From Ideonella dechloratans (GTDB lineage Bacteria; Pseudomonadota; Gammaproteobacteria; Burkholderiales; Burkholderiaceae_C), in contig NZ_CP088081.1 in the NCBI RefSeq assembly GCF_021049305.1, forward strand, positions 3,286,001 to 3,350,000: a stretch of DNA of 64,000 nucleotides. The letters run 5' to 3'. Position 1 is the first letter of the stretch, and each line of letters opens with the position of its first letter. A program made the position numbers and the translations under genes. Positions 54,015-64,000 of the stretch are shown in pieces. The notes beneath the pieces were generated by a model. The model had not been told where the DNA came from, searched no databases, and saw nothing but the letters and a program-made list of their open reading frames with translations.

Positions 54015-54395
54015 TTACTTCAGCTCGGCCTTGGCGCCGGCTTCCACCAGCTTCTTCACGGCGGCTTCGGCGTCGGCCTTGGCGATGCCTTCCTTCACGA
54101 CCTTCGGAGCGCCGTCGACCATGTCCTTGCCTTCCTTCAGGCCCAGACCGGTCAGTTCGCGCACGGCCTTGATCACGCCGACCTTGTTGGCGCCGGCTTC
54201 GGTCAGCACGACGTTGAACTCGGTCTTCTCTTCAGCGGCAGCAGCAGCGCCGCCAGCAGCGCCACCGGCGGCCGGAGCGGCCATGGAGGCGGCGGACACG
54301 CCGAACTTCTCTTCGATGGCCTTGACCAGGTCATTCAGTTCCATGACGGTCATGGAGTCCAGGGCGGTCAGGAAGGCGTCTTTGTCGAATGCCAT
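54015..54395 (-). CDS. rplL: 50S ribosomal protein L7/L12
   Basis: The 126-residue stalk protein, present in several copies per ribosome, that recruits EF-Tu and EF-G. N-terminal dimer domain, an Ala/Gly-rich hinge ([20 protein letters not shown]), then the C-terminal domain with [20 protein letters not shown] and [20 protein letters not shown]. Confidence 0.98.
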   Translation of the reverse strand: MAFDKDAFLTALDSMTVMELNDLVKAIEEKFGVSAASMAAPAAGGAAGGAAAAAEEKTEFNVVLTEAGANKVGVIKAVRELTGLGLKEGKDMVDGAPKVVKEGIAKADAEAAVKKLVEAGAKAELK

Positions 54396-54449
54396 TTGAT
54401 GTACCTATTTCAGTGATTCAGTGAATGGGATGCAGGGCGTGCGTGCCGA

Positions 54450-54971
54450 TCAGGCGGCAGCAGCTTCGGCGGGCGCTTCGGCGCCGCCACCCTTTTGTTG
54501 GGCCAGCGCGGCCAGCACGGCGGCGGTGCGCTGCACCGGCGACTTCAGCAGGCCGGCGATCTGCGACAGCAGGACTTCGCGGCTCGGCACCGAAGCCAGG
54601 GCCTTGACGCCATCGACGTCCAGGGCCTTGCCCGCGTATGCACCAGCCTTGATGACCAGCTTGTCGTTGCCCTTGGCAAAGTCAGCGATGACCTTGGCGG
54701 CAGCCACGGCATCTTCCGAGAAGCCGTAGATCAGCGGACCGGCCATGCTCTCCGAGGCCACCTCGAACGGGGTGCCGGCGACGGCGCGACGGGCCAGGGT
54801 GTTCTTCAGCACGTGAAGATACACACCCTTGGCACGCGCTTCGACGCGCAGCTTGTTCAGGGCTTCCACGGTGAGGCCACGGTACTCGGCCAGCGCCAGG
54901 GTCTGGGACTTGGCGGCTTGCGCTGCCACTTCCTCGATCACGGCCGCCTTTTCGTTGCGGTTGAGACTCAA
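54450..54971 (-). CDS. rplJ: 50S ribosomal protein L10
   Basis: Base of the L7/L12 stalk and, in E. coli, repressor of its own mRNA. 173 residues starting [20 protein letters not shown]. The start codon is TTG, with GAGGAG six bases upstream, and no closer ATG fits. The C-terminal helix ([17 protein letters not shown]) binds L12. A rare start codon may help feedback control. Confidence 0.96.
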   Translation of the reverse strand: MSLNRNEKAAVIEEVAAQAAKSQTLALAEYRGLTVEALNKLRVEARAKGVYLHVLKNTLARRAVAGTPFEVASESMAGPLIYGFSEDAVAAAKVIADFAKGNDKLVIKAGAYAGKALDVDGVKALASVPSREVLLSQIAGLLKSPVQRTAAVLAALAQQKGGGAEAPAEAAAA

Positions 54972-55267
54972 GGTCTACTCCTCACATCAACGTGTCCTGG
55001 GGTGCGAACACCCTCGGACACACCTGGGTTGCAGCGACCTTGCCGTGGCGAAGAGGAGCACCATCACTGGAATCTCTGTAGCTCACGGCGGGGACGCCAT
55101 CTGCGCTGGCCACGGGGTCGGACGGATCCGGCCTTGCGATTAAGGCGCCGCGAAGGGCGCCGCCAGCGGTCTTGGATGGCCTGAAGCCTCCGAAGAAGCC
55201 TCAGCCCACCAATTCATCGGGCTGGCGCGTCAAGACGGCCGCGCCAGCCGGTGTTCACGTCGGCCGA
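54972..55267 (-). promoter_or_regulatory. rplJ leader, likely L10-binding regulatory region
   Basis: A 296-base gap between rplA and rplJ with no gene. It contains the hairpin GGCGCC-CTTCGC-GGCGCC (55144-55161) followed by TTAAT, a UUCG-capped hairpin near 55182-55196, and GGTGTTCGCACC just upstream of the start. L10 leaders of proteobacteria occupy this position and fold with a kink-turn. I infer the same function from place and structure, not from a model match. Confidence 0.5.
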
Positions 55268-55975
55268 TCAGGCCGCAGCGTTCAGCGCGATCGAGCCGAT
55301 GTCCACGCGGGCGCCGACGCCCATCGTGGAGGACACGGCGACCTTGCGCAGGTAGACACCCTTGGACGAGGCCGGCTTGGCCTTGTTCAGGGCTTCCAGC
55401 AGCGCGGCCAGGTTGCCGACCAGCTTGTCGTCGTCGAAGGAGCGACGGCCGATGGTGCCGTGGATGATGCCGGCCTTGTCCACGCGGAACTGGACCTGAC
55501 CCGCCTTGGCGTTCTTCACGGCCGTGGCGACGTCCGGGGTCACCGTGCCGACCTTGGGGTTCGGCATCAGGCCGCGCGGGCCCAGGATCTGACCCAGGGT
55601 ACCGACGATGCGCATCGTGTCCGGGGAGGCGATCACCACGTCGAAGGGCATGTCGCCGGCCTTGACGCGCTCGGCCAGGTCTTCCATGCCGACCACGTCC
55701 GCACCGGCGGCCTTGGCTTCCTCAGCCTTGGCGCCTTGGGCGAACACGGCCACGCGCTTGGTCTTGCCGGTGCCGTTGGGCATCACGACCGCGCCACGCA
55801 CGACCTGGTCCGACTTCTTGGCATCGATGCCCAGCTGCACGGCCACGTCGATCGATTCGTCGAACTTGGCGGTCGCGCAGCTCTTCACCAGCGCCAGAGC
55901 ATCATTGATGGCGTACAGCTTCAGGCTGTCCACCTTGCCTTGCAGGGCCTTGGCCTTCTTGGTCAGCTTTGCCAT
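55268..55975 (-). CDS. rplA: 50S ribosomal protein L1
   Basis: The 235-residue L1-stalk protein that helps release E-site tRNA. Starts [20 protein letters not shown]; has [20 protein letters not shown] and [18 protein letters not shown]. It follows rplK by one base. In E. coli, L1 represses this pair of genes. Confidence 0.98.
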   Translation of the reverse strand: MAKLTKKAKALQGKVDSLKLYAINDALALVKSCATAKFDESIDVAVQLGIDAKKSDQVVRGAVVMPNGTGKTKRVAVFAQGAKAEEAKAAGADVVGMEDLAERVKAGDMPFDVVIASPDTMRIVGTLGQILGPRGLMPNPKVGTVTPDVATAVKNAKAGQVQFRVDKAGIIHGTIGRRSFDDDKLVGNLAALLEALNKAKPASSKGVYLRKVAVSSTMGVGARVDIGSIALNAAA

Positions 55976-55976
55976 G

Positions 55977-56408
55977 TCACACGCCCTCCACGATCACGCC
56001 CATCGAGCGGGCCGAGCCGGCGATGGTCTTCACCGCGGCGTCCAGGTCGGCAGCGGTCAGATCCTTCTGCTTCACCTTGGCGATTTCCTCGAGCTGGGCG
56101 CGCGAGATCTTGCCGACCTTGGTCAGGTGCGGCTTGTCCGAGCCCTTACCCAGGCCGATGGCCTTCTTGATCAGCACGGTCGCCGGGGGCGACTTCAGCA
56201 CGAAAGTGAAGGACTTGTCCGCGAAGGCGGTGATCACCACGGGCAGCATCAGACCAGGTTCCATGCCCTGGGTCTGGGCGTTGAACGCCTTGCAGAACTC
56301 CATGATGTTCAGACCGCGCTGACCCAGCGCCGGGCCCACGGGGGGAGAGGGGTTGGCCTTGCCGGCCGGGATCTGCAGCTTGATGAAGCCGACGATCTTC
56401 TTTGCCAT
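55977..56408 (-). CDS. rplK: 50S ribosomal protein L11
   Basis: The 143-residue protein of the GTPase-associated centre, needed for RelA activation. Starts [20 protein letters not shown]; the thiostrepton-site prolines ([20 protein letters not shown]) are wild type; the end has [16 protein letters not shown]. Confidence 0.98.
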   Translation of the reverse strand: MAKKIVGFIKLQIPAGKANPSPPVGPALGQRGLNIMEFCKAFNAQTQGMEPGLMLPVVITAFADKSFTFVLKSPPATVLIKKAIGLGKGSDKPHLTKVGKISRAQLEEIAKVKQKDLTAADLDAAVKTIAGSARSMGVIVEGV

Positions 56409-56483
56409 GAATGGCTCCTATCGAGTTCCAACGCTTCGGGGCTTGCGCCCGTCGGCTCCTCGCCATTTCGCCCGGAACGAAGA

Positions 56484-56519
56484 AAGCCGCAGGCGCCGGG
56501 ACGATCCCGCCTGCGGCCG
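56484..56519 (-). terminator. Terminator between nusG and rplK
   Basis: GCCGCAGGC (56486-56494) and GCCTGCGGC (56509-56517), nine pairs, followed on the minus strand by TTTCTT. It starts eight bases after the nusG stop. Either it is leaky or rplK needs its own promoter, which I could not find in the following 75 bases. Confidence 0.7.
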
Positions 56520-56524
56520 AAAAA

Positions 56525-57103
56525 TCAGACCTTCTCGACCTGCGAGAAATCCAGCTCGACCGGGGTGGCCCGGCCGAAGATGGTGACCGACACGCGGACC
56601 TTGGACTTCTCGTAATTGACTTCTTCGACCGCGCCGTTGAAGTCGGTGAACGGGCCTTCCTTGACCCGCACCAGCTCGCCAACCTCCCACTCGACCTTGG
56701 GCCGGGGCTTCTCGATGCCTTCCTGCATCTGGTTGACGATCTTCATGACCTCGGCTTCCGAGATCGGGGAAGGACGGTTCTTGGCACCACCAACGAAGCC
56801 GGTGACCTTGCCGGTGTTCTTCACCAGATGCCAGGTCTCGTCGTCCATCAGCATCTCGACCAGCACATAGCCGGGGAAGAAGCGACGCTCGGTGACCGAC
56901 TTCTTGCCGTTCTTCAGCTCGACCACTTCCTCGGTCGGCACCAGGATGCGGCCGAACTTGGCCTGCATGCCGGCGCGGTCGATGCGTTCACGCAGGTTGC
57001 GCTCGACCGCCTTTTCCATGCCGGAATAGGCATGCACCACGTACCAACGCAGCGGGCTCGGGGCGGCGGCGGGGGTGACGTCGGTGGGGGTGGTTTCGCT
57101 CAT
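56525..57103 (-). CDS. nusG: Transcription termination/antitermination factor NusG
   Basis: 192 residues: NGN domain with [20 protein letters not shown] and [20 protein letters not shown], then the KOW domain ([20 protein letters not shown] ... [20 protein letters not shown]) that binds Rho or S10. An N-terminal Thr/Pro-rich stretch (about 15 residues) is extra. It follows secE by 34 bases. Confidence 0.98.
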   Translation of the reverse strand: MSETTPTDVTPAAAPSPLRWYVVHAYSGMEKAVERNLRERIDRAGMQAKFGRILVPTEEVVELKNGKKSVTERRFFPGYVLVEMLMDDETWHLVKNTGKVTGFVGGAKNRPSPISEAEVMKIVNQMQEGIEKPRPKVEWEVGELVRVKEGPFTDFNGAVEEVNYEKSKVRVSVTIFGRATPVELDFSQVEKV

Positions 57104-57137
57104 GCTCGGAATCCTTTGTGTGCGATGCGTCGGCCGC

Positions 57138-57524
57138 TCAGTGCTTCCAGCCCAGGATCAGGTCGTACAGCACCCACTCCAGCGACTTGTCGGTCAGCCA
57201 GAGGAAGATGGCCATCAGCAGGACGAAGGCGAACACATAAGCGGTCATCTGGGTGGCCTCCCTGCGGGTCGGCCAGACCACCTTCTTCACCTCGCGCACC
57301 GAATCGCGGCCGTAGGCGATGATCTGCTTGCCCGCGTCGGAGACGAAGAACACGCCCACCGCGACAGCCAGACCGGCCAGCAGCACCAGCACACGCAGCC
57401 ACATGTCCTGCTGACCCAGCAGGTAGAAAGCCGCGATCGAGCCGATCACCAGCACCGCCACCGCAGCCAGCTTGGCTTTCTCGGCACCGGTGGAGACCGT
57501 TTCGACTTGGGGAGTGGTGGACAT
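57138..57524 (-). CDS. secE: Protein translocase subunit SecE
   Basis: 128 residues with three membrane helices, as in E. coli: [35 protein letters not shown] and [18 protein letters not shown]. The conserved amphipathic hinge [17 protein letters not shown] precedes the last helix. ATG 57524 is chosen; the frame is open further upstream into the tRNA terminator. Confidence 0.96.
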   Translation of the reverse strand: MSTTPQVETVSTGAEKAKLAAVAVLVIGSIAAFYLLGQQDMWLRVLVLLAGLAVAVGVFFVSDAGKQIIAYGRDSVREVKKVVWPTRREATQMTAYVFAFVLLMAIFLWLTDKSLEWVLYDLILGWKH

Positions 57525-57593
57525 TGCTTTCACTTGCGAATCCGGGATGCGGGCGCATCCTGCTTCCGTCGACCAGGCGGACCTAACAGCAGC

Positions 57594-57626
57594 AAAGCCC
57601 GCCGGAGCGAAGCACCTGCGGGCTGA
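57594..57626 (-). terminator. Terminator-like hairpin after tRNA-Trp
   Basis: AGCCCGC (57596-57602) and GCGGGCT (57618-57624) form seven pairs around a 15-base loop, followed by TTGCTG. It lies between tRNA-Trp and secE (182-base gap). A weak terminator or processing site that divides the tufB and secE-nusG transcripts. Confidence 0.6.
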
Positions 57627-57706
57627 AAACAAGGCTGCCAGGAACCTGCGGACCCTGGCCGGGTTTCGAACCGGACGTCGATTCTGGTCAGTGAATCACG
57701 GCCGGT

Positions 57707-57782
57707 TGGCAGGGGCAGAGGGAATCGAACCCCCAACCTTCGGTTTTGGAGACCGACGCTCTGCCAATTGAGCTATACCCCT
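57707..57782 (-). tRNA. tRNA-Trp (CCA)
   Basis: 76 bases with CCA encoded. The acceptor AGGGGTA pairs with TGCCCCT; the anticodon loop reads CTCCAAA with anticodon CCA. It lies between tufB and secE, the common position in proteobacteria. Confidence 0.96.
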
Positions 57783-57803
57783 GCAGCCTTTCCTGTTCGA
57801 GTC

Positions 57804-58994
<1,191 letters not shown>

Positions 58995-59041
58995 CTTGCG
59001 CTCCTGCGGCGTTCGAGATCAATAAAAAGACAGGGAATGGG

Positions 59042-59117
<76 letters not shown>

Positions 59118-59167
59118 TCGACACAGGACTGGAAGCTGACACTTCCGAACTCCCAGACCTGTGTCGA
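59118..59167 (-). promoter_or_regulatory. Processing-type hairpin between tRNA-Gly and tRNA-Thr
   Basis: TCGACACAGG (59118-59127) and CCTGTGTCGA (59158-59167) pair perfectly over ten bases; inside, GGAAG/CTTCC form a second stem. The base of the hairpin touches the first base of tRNA-Thr. It may guide cleavage of the precursor; the remaining 45 bases of the gap show nothing. Confidence 0.55.
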
Positions 59168-59212
59168 CAGATCTTCTACACACACCCACAACCGAACCGA
59201 TGGCCCCAGAGC

Positions 59213-59286
59213 CTGGAGCGGGAAACGGGAATCGAACCCGTGTCATTAGCTTGGAAGGCTAAGGTTCTACCATTGAACTACTCCCG
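59213..59286 (-). tRNA. tRNA-Gly (TCC)
   Basis: 74 bases with CCA. Acceptor GCGGGAG pairs with TTCCCGC; anticodon loop CTTCCAA gives TCC. Second of the three tRNAs ahead of tufB. Confidence 0.95.
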
Positions 59287-59317
59287 CCGGGATTCGTTCT
59301 TCGGTTGTCTCTGCGCT

Positions 59318-59404
59318 TTGGTGGAGGAGGCTGGATTCGAACCAGCGTAGGCGTAAGCCAACAGATTTACAGTCTGCCCCCTTTAGCCACTCGGGCACCC
59401 CTCC
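59318..59404 (-). tRNA. tRNA-Tyr (GTA)
   Basis: 87 bases with CCA and a long variable arm, as expected for tyrosine. The anticodon loop CTGTAAA gives GTA. First gene of the tRNA-tufB transcript. Confidence 0.95.
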
Positions 59405-59422
59405 GTAGCAGCAGAGCCACGC

Positions 59423-59431
59423 ACTATAGCA
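59423..59431 (-). promoter_or_regulatory. Extended -10 promoter of the tRNA-tufB unit
   Basis: Minus strand TGCTATAGT: an extended -10 (TGn) with TATAGT (59428-59423). The bases after it (GCGTGGC) are GC-rich, typical of stringently controlled stable-RNA promoters. A -35 element is weak (AGCCAA at 17 bases). Confidence 0.65.
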
Positions 59432-59479
59432 CAGCATTTTTGGAGTTGGCTACTGTCCGCGCACGATCTTTTCTGAAAT

Positions 59480-60280
59480 TCAACCCGGCGCCGTCTCCAG
59501 GCGCCAGTCCAGGCCCGGCACGGCCTGGGCCACCGCGGAGAAATGGCCGCAGCCGATGAAGGGCACCGGTGGACGGCGGGCGGACAGCGGTGAAGGGTGG
59601 TTGGCCTGCAGCAGCAGGTGCCGCCCCGGGCCCCGGGCCTCGATCAAGGCGGCCTTGGCCTGGGCATGGGCGCCCCACAGCAGGAAGGCGATGCGCCGCG
59701 GCTGGGCGGCCACGGCGCCGATCAAGGCATCGGTCAAGGCCTCCCAGCCGCGGCGGGCATGGGACGCGGGCTGGCCGTCCTCGACCGTGAGCACGGTGTT
59801 GAGCAGCAGCACGCCCTGCCCGGCCCAGGCCGCCAGGTGGCCGTGCGACGGCATGGGCACGCCCAGATCCCGCTGCTGCTCGACGAAAATGTTGCGCAGG
59901 CTGGGCGGCGGCTTCACGCCCGGAGGCACCGAGAAGGCCAGCCCCTCGGCTTGGCCCGGGCCGTGGTACGGGTCCTGCCCCAGGATCACCACCCGCACCG
60001 CCGCCAGCGGCGTGAGCGCCAGCGCCCGCAACGGCCAGGCCGGGTAGACGGTGGCACCGGCGGCCTGACGGGCGGCCAGATGCACCAGCAGACCCTGGCC
60101 CGCAGGGCTGTCACGCCAGGCCTGCACCAACGGCTGCCAGTCGGGTGCCGTGGCCGCCAGCCAGGCATCGGCCGGTGCCGTCAGCCGATTGTCGGCCGAC
60201 GCCGCCGGAGCGGCGACCACGTCGTCGGCAGGCCAGAAGCCCGTCTGGGCAGCGGGCTGTGTCTTGCGAGGACGGACCAT
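59480..60280 (-). CDS. ung: Uracil-DNA glycosylase (family 1)
   Basis: Ung cuts uracil from DNA. 266 residues: an N-terminal region of about 40 low-conservation residues, then the catalytic VVILGQDPYHG with Asp103, FSVPPGVKPPPSLRNIF, LLLNTVLTVEDGQPASH and the second catalytic motif NHPSPLSARR. Start ATG 60280 lies only four bases after the trpC stop, so it is probably co-transcribed with the trp genes. Confidence 0.96.
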   Translation of the reverse strand: MVRPRKTQPAAQTGFWPADDVVAAPAASADNRLTAPADAWLAATAPDWQPLVQAWRDSPAGQGLLVHLAARQAAGATVYPAWPLRALALTPLAAVRVVILGQDPYHGPGQAEGLAFSVPPGVKPPPSLRNIFVEQQRDLGVPMPSHGHLAAWAGQGVLLLNTVLTVEDGQPASHARRGWEALTDALIGAVAAQPRRIAFLLWGAHAQAKAALIEARGPGRHLLLQANHPSPLSARRPPVPFIGCGHFSAVAQAVPGLDWRLETAPG

Positions 60281-60284
60281 GGCC

Positions 60285-61082
60285 TCAGCCGAACAGGGCC
60301 TGCAGGGCCACGCCGGGGTCCGGCGCGCGCATGAAGGCCTCGCCGACCAGGAAGGCGTGGACATCGGCCGCGCGCATGCGCTGCACGTCAGCCGGCGCCA
60401 GGATGCCCGATTCGGTCACCAGCAGGCGGTCGGCCGGCACCTGCGGCAGCAGGGCCAGGGTGTGGTCCAGAGAGACCTCGAAGGTCCGCAGATTGCGGTT
60501 GTTGATGCCCAGCAGCGGCGTCTTCAGGCGCAGGGCGCGCTCCAACTCCTCGCCGTCGTGCACCTCCACCAGCACATCCATGCCCAGGCCCATCGCCGTG
60601 GCTTCCAGGTCGGCCATCTGGGCATCGTCCAGGCAGGCCGCGATCAGCAGGATGCAATCGGCGCCGATGGCCCGGGCCTCGACCACCTGGTACTCGTCGA
60701 CCATGAAGTCCTTGCGCAGCACCGGCAGCGCACAGGCCGCCCGCGCCTGCTGCAGGTAGGCCACGGCCCCCTGGAAGAAGCGCTCGTCGGTCAGCACGCT
60801 CAGGCAGGCGGCGCCGTGGGCGGCATAGCTGGCCGCGATGGCCGCAGGATCGAAGGGGTCGCGCAGCACGCCCTTGCTGGGGCTGGCCTTCTTGACCTCG
60901 GCGATCACCGCCGCCTGGCCGGCGGCGACCTTGGCGCGCAGCGCGGCGGCAAAGCCGCGGGTGTCGCGCCGGGCCTCGGCCTCGCGGCGCAGGTCCGCCA
61001 GCGGGCGGGCCAGGCGGGCCGCCGCCACCTCCTCGTGTTTGACGGCGACGATGCGCTGCAGGATGTCCGGGGTCCCGCTCAT
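60285..61082 (-). CDS. trpC: Indole-3-glycerol-phosphate synthase
   Basis: 265 residues, TIM-barrel enzyme of tryptophan synthesis that closes the indole ring. Motifs: [56 protein letters not shown] and LLVTESGI, carrying the catalytic lysines and glutamates. It is monofunctional (no trpF fused). ATG overlaps the trpD stop by four bases. Confidence 0.97.
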   Translation of the reverse strand: MSGTPDILQRIVAVKHEEVAAARLARPLADLRREAEARRDTRGFAAALRAKVAAGQAAVIAEVKKASPSKGVLRDPFDPAAIAASYAAHGAACLSVLTDERFFQGAVAYLQQARAACALPVLRKDFMVDEYQVVEARAIGADCILLIAACLDDAQMADLEATAMGLGMDVLVEVHDGEELERALRLKTPLLGINNRNLRTFEVSLDHTLALLPQVPADRLLVTESGILAPADVQRMRAADVHAFLVGEAFMRAPDPGVALQALFG

Positions 61083-62116
61083 GCTGCGTCCTTCAGCTGG
61101 TGGCTGACCGCCACGAACTGGCTGAGCTTGGCCATGGCCGCGCCCGAGGCCACCGCCTCGCGGGCGCGCTTGACGCCGTCGGCAATGCTCTCGGCCACCC
61201 CGGCGCAGTAGAGCGCCGCACCGGCGTTGAGCAGCACGATGTCGCGCACCGGGCCGTCTTCGTTGGCCAGGGCGCGCTGGATGCACTGCACCGACTCGTC
61301 GCGGTTGGCCACCTTCAGCACCCGGCTGTCGTAGACCGGCAGGCCGAAGTCGCTCGGGTGGACGCGGTATTCGCGGATCTCGCCGTCCTTGAGCTCGCCC
61401 ACCAGGGTCTCGCCCGAGAGCGAGATTTCGTCCATGCCGTTCATGCCGTAGACCACCAGGGCGTGCTCCGCCCCCAGGCGCTGCAGCACCCGCACCAGGA
61501 TGCCCACCAGGTCCGGGTGGAAGACGCCCAGCAGGGTGTTGGGCGCGCCAGCCGGGTTGGTCAGCGGGCCCAGGATGTTGAAGATGGTGCGCACGCCCAG
61601 TTCCTTGCGCACCGGCGCGGCATGCTTCATCGAAGCATGGTGGTTGGGCGCGTACATGAAGGCGATGCCGCATTCCTCCAGGCAGCGGGCGATCTGCGGC
61701 GGGCTCAGCATCAGGTTGCCGCCCAGGGCCTCGATCACATCGGCGCTGCCGCTGGTGGAAGACACGCTGCGCCCGCCATGCTTGGCCACGCGGGCACCGG
61801 CCGCCGCCGCGACGAAGGTGGAGGCGGTGGAGATGTTGAAGGTGTGGGCGCCGTCCCCGCCGGTGCCGACGATGTCCAGCAGTTGGCGGCGGTCGGTCAC
61901 CGGCACCGGGGTGGCGAACTCGCGCATCACCTGGGCGGCGGCGGCGATCTCACCCACCGTCTCCTTCTTGACCCGCAGGCCGATGGCCAGCGCGGCGATC
62001 ATCACCGGCGACATCTCGCCGTTCATGATCCGCCGCATCAGGGTCAGCATCTCGTCGTGGAAGATCTCGCGGTGCTCGATGACGCGGGTCAGCGCGTCGG
62101 TGTTGCTGATGCTCAT
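61079..62116 (-). CDS. trpD: Anthranilate phosphoribosyltransferase
   Basis: 345 residues; transfers phosphoribose to anthranilate. Signature: [20 protein letters not shown] and the preceding helical domain, then [20 protein letters not shown] and [15 protein letters not shown]. Starts 21 bases after the aldolase gene. Confidence 0.97.
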   Translation of the reverse strand: MSISNTDALTRVIEHREIFHDEMLTLMRRIMNGEMSPVMIAALAIGLRVKKETVGEIAAAAQVMREFATPVPVTDRRQLLDIVGTGGDGAHTFNISTASTFVAAAAGARVAKHGGRSVSSTSGSADVIEALGGNLMLSPPQIARCLEECGIAFMYAPNHHASMKHAAPVRKELGVRTIFNILGPLTNPAGAPNTLLGVFHPDLVGILVRVLQRLGAEHALVVYGMNGMDEISLSGETLVGELKDGEIREYRVHPSDFGLPVYDSRVLKVANRDESVQCIQRALANEDGPVRDIVLLNAGAALYCAGVAESIADGVKRAREAVASGAAMAKLSQFVAVSHQLKDAA

Positions 62117-62137
62117 GGTGTCGGAAATGGCAGGAAG

Positions 62138-63232
62138 TCAGTAAGGGGCGGCTGCAGTGGCGGCGCGGGCATGGGCACCCACCGGCAGCGCGAAGAACTC
62201 GCGCACCGCCGCCAGCGTGCGGTCGATGCCGGCCGCGTCCACGTCCAGGTGGGTGACGAAGCGCAGGCCGATCAGGCCGGTGGCGAGGATGCCGCGCGCG
62301 GCCAGGTGCTCCAGCAGCACGGCCCCGCGGCCCTCGGCCACATCCACGAAGACGATGTTGGTCGATGCGCTGCGCACGCTCAGCCCATTGATGCCCGCCA
62401 GCCCTTGCGCCAGGCGCTGGGCCAGGGCGTGGTCATCGGCCAGGCGGGCCACATGGTGGTCCAGGGCGTGCAGGCCGGCCGCGGCCAGCAACCCCACCTG
62501 GCGCATGCCGCCGCCCAGCACCTTGCGCCAGCGGTGGGCCCGCTCGATCAGCGCCTTGGAGCCGCACAGCACCGAGCCCACCGGGGCGCCCAGGCCCTTG
62601 CTCAGGCAGACCGAGACCGAATCGAACTCGGCCACGATGCGCCGGGCTGCGGCATACGGATCCCCGCCCGCCGCGGTGGCCACCGCGGCATTGAACAGGC
62701 GCGCCCCGTCCAGGTGGGTGGCCAGGCCGTGCTGGCGGGCCAGCGCCGTGGCAGCGTCCAGGTAGTCCAGCATCAGCGGCTGGCCGTTCCAGGTGTTCTC
62801 CAGGCACAGCAGCTTGGTGCGGGCGAAATGCGGGTCGATGGGCTTGATGGCCCCGGCGATGTCGGCCAGCGCCAGCGTGCCATCGGCCTGCTGCGGCAGG
62901 GGCTGCGGCTGGATGCTGCCCAGGATGGCCGCGCCACCGCCCTCGTAGCGGTAGCAATGGGCCATCTGACCGGCCAGGTACTCGTCGCCGCGCTCGCAGT
63001 GGCTGATCAGGGCCAGCAGATTGCTCTGGGTGCCGCTGGAGACGAACAGCGCCGCCTCCTTGCCCAGCAGCGCGGCCAGGCGGTCCTGCAGGCGGTGAAC
63101 GGTGGGGTCGTCGCCGAAGACGTCGTCACCCAGTTCGGCGGCCATCATGGCCTCGCGCATGGCGGCGGTGGGCCGGGTGACGGTGTCGCTGCGCAGGTCA
63201 ACGACGGACATCGGGGTGTGCGGCTGGCTCAT
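62138..63232 (-). CDS. ltaE: Threonine aldolase (low-specificity, PLP-dependent)
   Basis: 364 residues of the fold-type I PLP family that splits threonine or allo-threonine to glycine and acetaldehyde. N-terminus [20 protein letters not shown], then [15 protein letters not shown], the PLP lysine Lys212 in [14 protein letters not shown], and [15 protein letters not shown]. The ATG at 63232 overlaps the trpG stop (ATGA) and has AAGGAGG upstream, so it is translated as part of the trp unit. An inner ATG (MSVVDLRS) is a second possibility. Stereospecificity is not readable. Confidence 0.93.
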   Translation of the reverse strand: MSQPHTPMSVVDLRSDTVTRPTAAMREAMMAAELGDDVFGDDPTVHRLQDRLAALLGKEAALFVSSGTQSNLLALISHCERGDEYLAGQMAHCYRYEGGGAAILGSIQPQPLPQQADGTLALADIAGAIKPIDPHFARTKLLCLENTWNGQPLMLDYLDAATALARQHGLATHLDGARLFNAAVATAAGGDPYAAARRIVAEFDSVSVCLSKGLGAPVGSVLCGSKALIERAHRWRKVLGGGMRQVGLLAAAGLHALDHHVARLADDHALAQRLAQGLAGINGLSVRSASTNIVFVDVAEGRGAVLLEHLAARGILATGLIGLRFVTHLDVDAAGIDRTLAAVREFFALPVGAHARAATAAAPY

Positions 63233-63828
63233 GCGGCCTCCTTCACGCGGCCCATGGCCAGGAAGTTGCGCAGCATGGCGTGGCCGTGCTCGGACAGGAT
63301 GGATTCGGGGTGGAACTGCACGCCTTCCATCGGCGCATCGGTGGCGGCCAGCTCGGTGTGGCGCACGCCCATGATCTCGCCGTCCTCGGAGGTGGCGGTG
63401 ATCTCCAACTCGGCCGGCAGGCTGGCTCGCTCGATCACCAGCGAGTGATAGCGGATGACCGTGAACTTCTCCGGCAGTTCGGCATAGACGCCGCGGCGGT
63501 CGGTGGTGATGACGCTGGTCTTGCCGTGCATCTGGGTGGCGGCGCGCACGATGCGCCCGCCCATGGCCGCCCCGATGCTCTGGTGGCCCAGGCACACGCC
63601 CAGGATGGGCAGCTTGCCGACGAAGTGCCGGATGGCCGGCACGCAGATGCCGGCCTCGGCCGGCGAGCAGGGGCCGGGTGAGAGCACCAGGCGGTCCGGC
63701 CGCAGGCCGGCGATGCCTTCCAGGGTGATCTCGTCGTTGCGGACCACCTTCACCTCCTCGCCCAGCTCCGAGAAGTACTGGACCAGGTTGAAGGTGAAGG
63801 AATCGTAGTTGTCGATCATCAACAGCAT
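63229..63828 (-). CDS. trpG: Anthranilate synthase component II (glutamine amidotransferase)
   Basis: 199 residues; releases ammonia from glutamine for TrpE, and in many bacteria also serves p-aminobenzoate synthesis. [20 protein letters not shown] at the start; catalytic Cys in [10 protein letters not shown] and His-Glu in [16 protein letters not shown] 63828 has GAGG upstream; ATG 63819 would be three codons shorter. trpE is expected further right, outside the window. Confidence 0.96.
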   Translation of the reverse strand: MLLMIDNYDSFTFNLVQYFSELGEEVKVVRNDEITLEGIAGLRPDRLVLSPGPCSPAEAGICVPAIRHFVGKLPILGVCLGHQSIGAAMGGRIVRAATQMHGKTSVITTDRRGVYAELPEKFTVIRYHSLVIERASLPAELEITATSEDGEIMGVRHTELAATDAPMEGVQFHPESILSEHGHAMLRNFLAMGRVKEAA

Positions 63829-64000
63829 GAGGAACCTCGCGCAGGAGATGGGCACGGACCGCACGCACGCGGCCGGACACCAGGAACCGGATGGGGAAAG
63901 GGGGTGGCCAGGCGCCTCCGGGGTGGGAGGCCGGCGTCGGGCGGCACGGTCAGCACCTGCCCGCGGGATGGCCGATCAGCAGTGGTGCGGGCGACGCCAT
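63829..64000. other. Right-edge region without a supported gene
   Basis: 172 bases upstream of trpG. The inverted repeat GCCTCC/GGAGGC (about 63916-63932) is the only structure. Minus-strand frames are open at the edge, one ending near 63950, possibly the tail of an upstream gene. I cannot identify it. Confidence 0.4.

Noticed and set aside
57640..57706. Promoter for secE-nusG between tRNA-Trp and secE
   Set aside because: No -35/-10 pair with acceptable spacing was found; expression may depend on read-through past the weak hairpin.
63950..64000. Short open frame at the right edge considered as a trp leader peptide
   Set aside because: The readable codons contain no tryptophan and no attenuator pair follows, so trp attenuation is not supported; it may be the tail of an upstream gene.

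Overview
The window is high-GC (roughly two thirds G+C by eye) and carries a betaproteobacterial core. Gene order, ribosomal-protein forms, the str-S10-spc-alpha cluster and the adjoining PQQ genes suggest a Burkholderiales bacterium, probably of the Rubrivivax/Ideonella/Leptothrix-like group. That placement is inferred from protein character and synteny, not from a search.

Region 1 (1-10.3 kb) is a PQQ/quinoprotein oxidation module. A minus-strand operon runs pqqA-B-C-D-E, an ABC exporter-type ATPase and permease, and a NosR-like FMN-binding membrane protein cut by the left edge. Several of its genes overlap by 4-7 bases. Next to it is a GAF/sigma54 activator with a Fis-type DNA-binding end. 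Divergent from the activator are a PedF-type cytochrome c, an MxaJ/XoxJ-like periplasmic binding protein and a second small cytochrome c. Good sigma54 (-24/-12) promoters precede both pqqA and the cytochrome gene, so the activator probably controls both arms. No PQQ dehydrogenase gene lies in the window.

Region 2 (10.3-24.9 kb) is housekeeping: a small lipoprotein, htpX, fmt and def; divergently a LysM protein, dprA and smg; then a large DUF1631 protein, secF-secD-yajC, an initiator tRNA and dsbD.

Region 3 (24.9-59.4 kb) is an almost unbroken minus-strand gene-expression supercluster. In transcription order it runs tRNA-Tyr, tRNA-Gly, tRNA-Thr, tufB, tRNA-Trp, secE, nusG, rplKAJL, rpoBC, then rpsL, rpsG, fusA, tufA, rpsJ, and the S10, spc and alpha operons ending at rplQ. 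A PIN-domain gene on the opposite strand is the only interruption (rpoC/rpsL junction). The two tuf genes are identical over exactly their coding length. Intergenic spaces hold readable promoters, hairpins and terminators, including a one-base-loop G-quadruplex motif in the spc leader and a long hairpin plus promoter ahead of rpsD.

Region 4 (59.4-64 kb) is a minus-strand trpG-(threonine aldolase)-trpD-trpC-ung unit, tightly overlapped. The placement of the aldolase and ung inside or behind trp genes is unusual. The last 170 bases contain no gene I can support.
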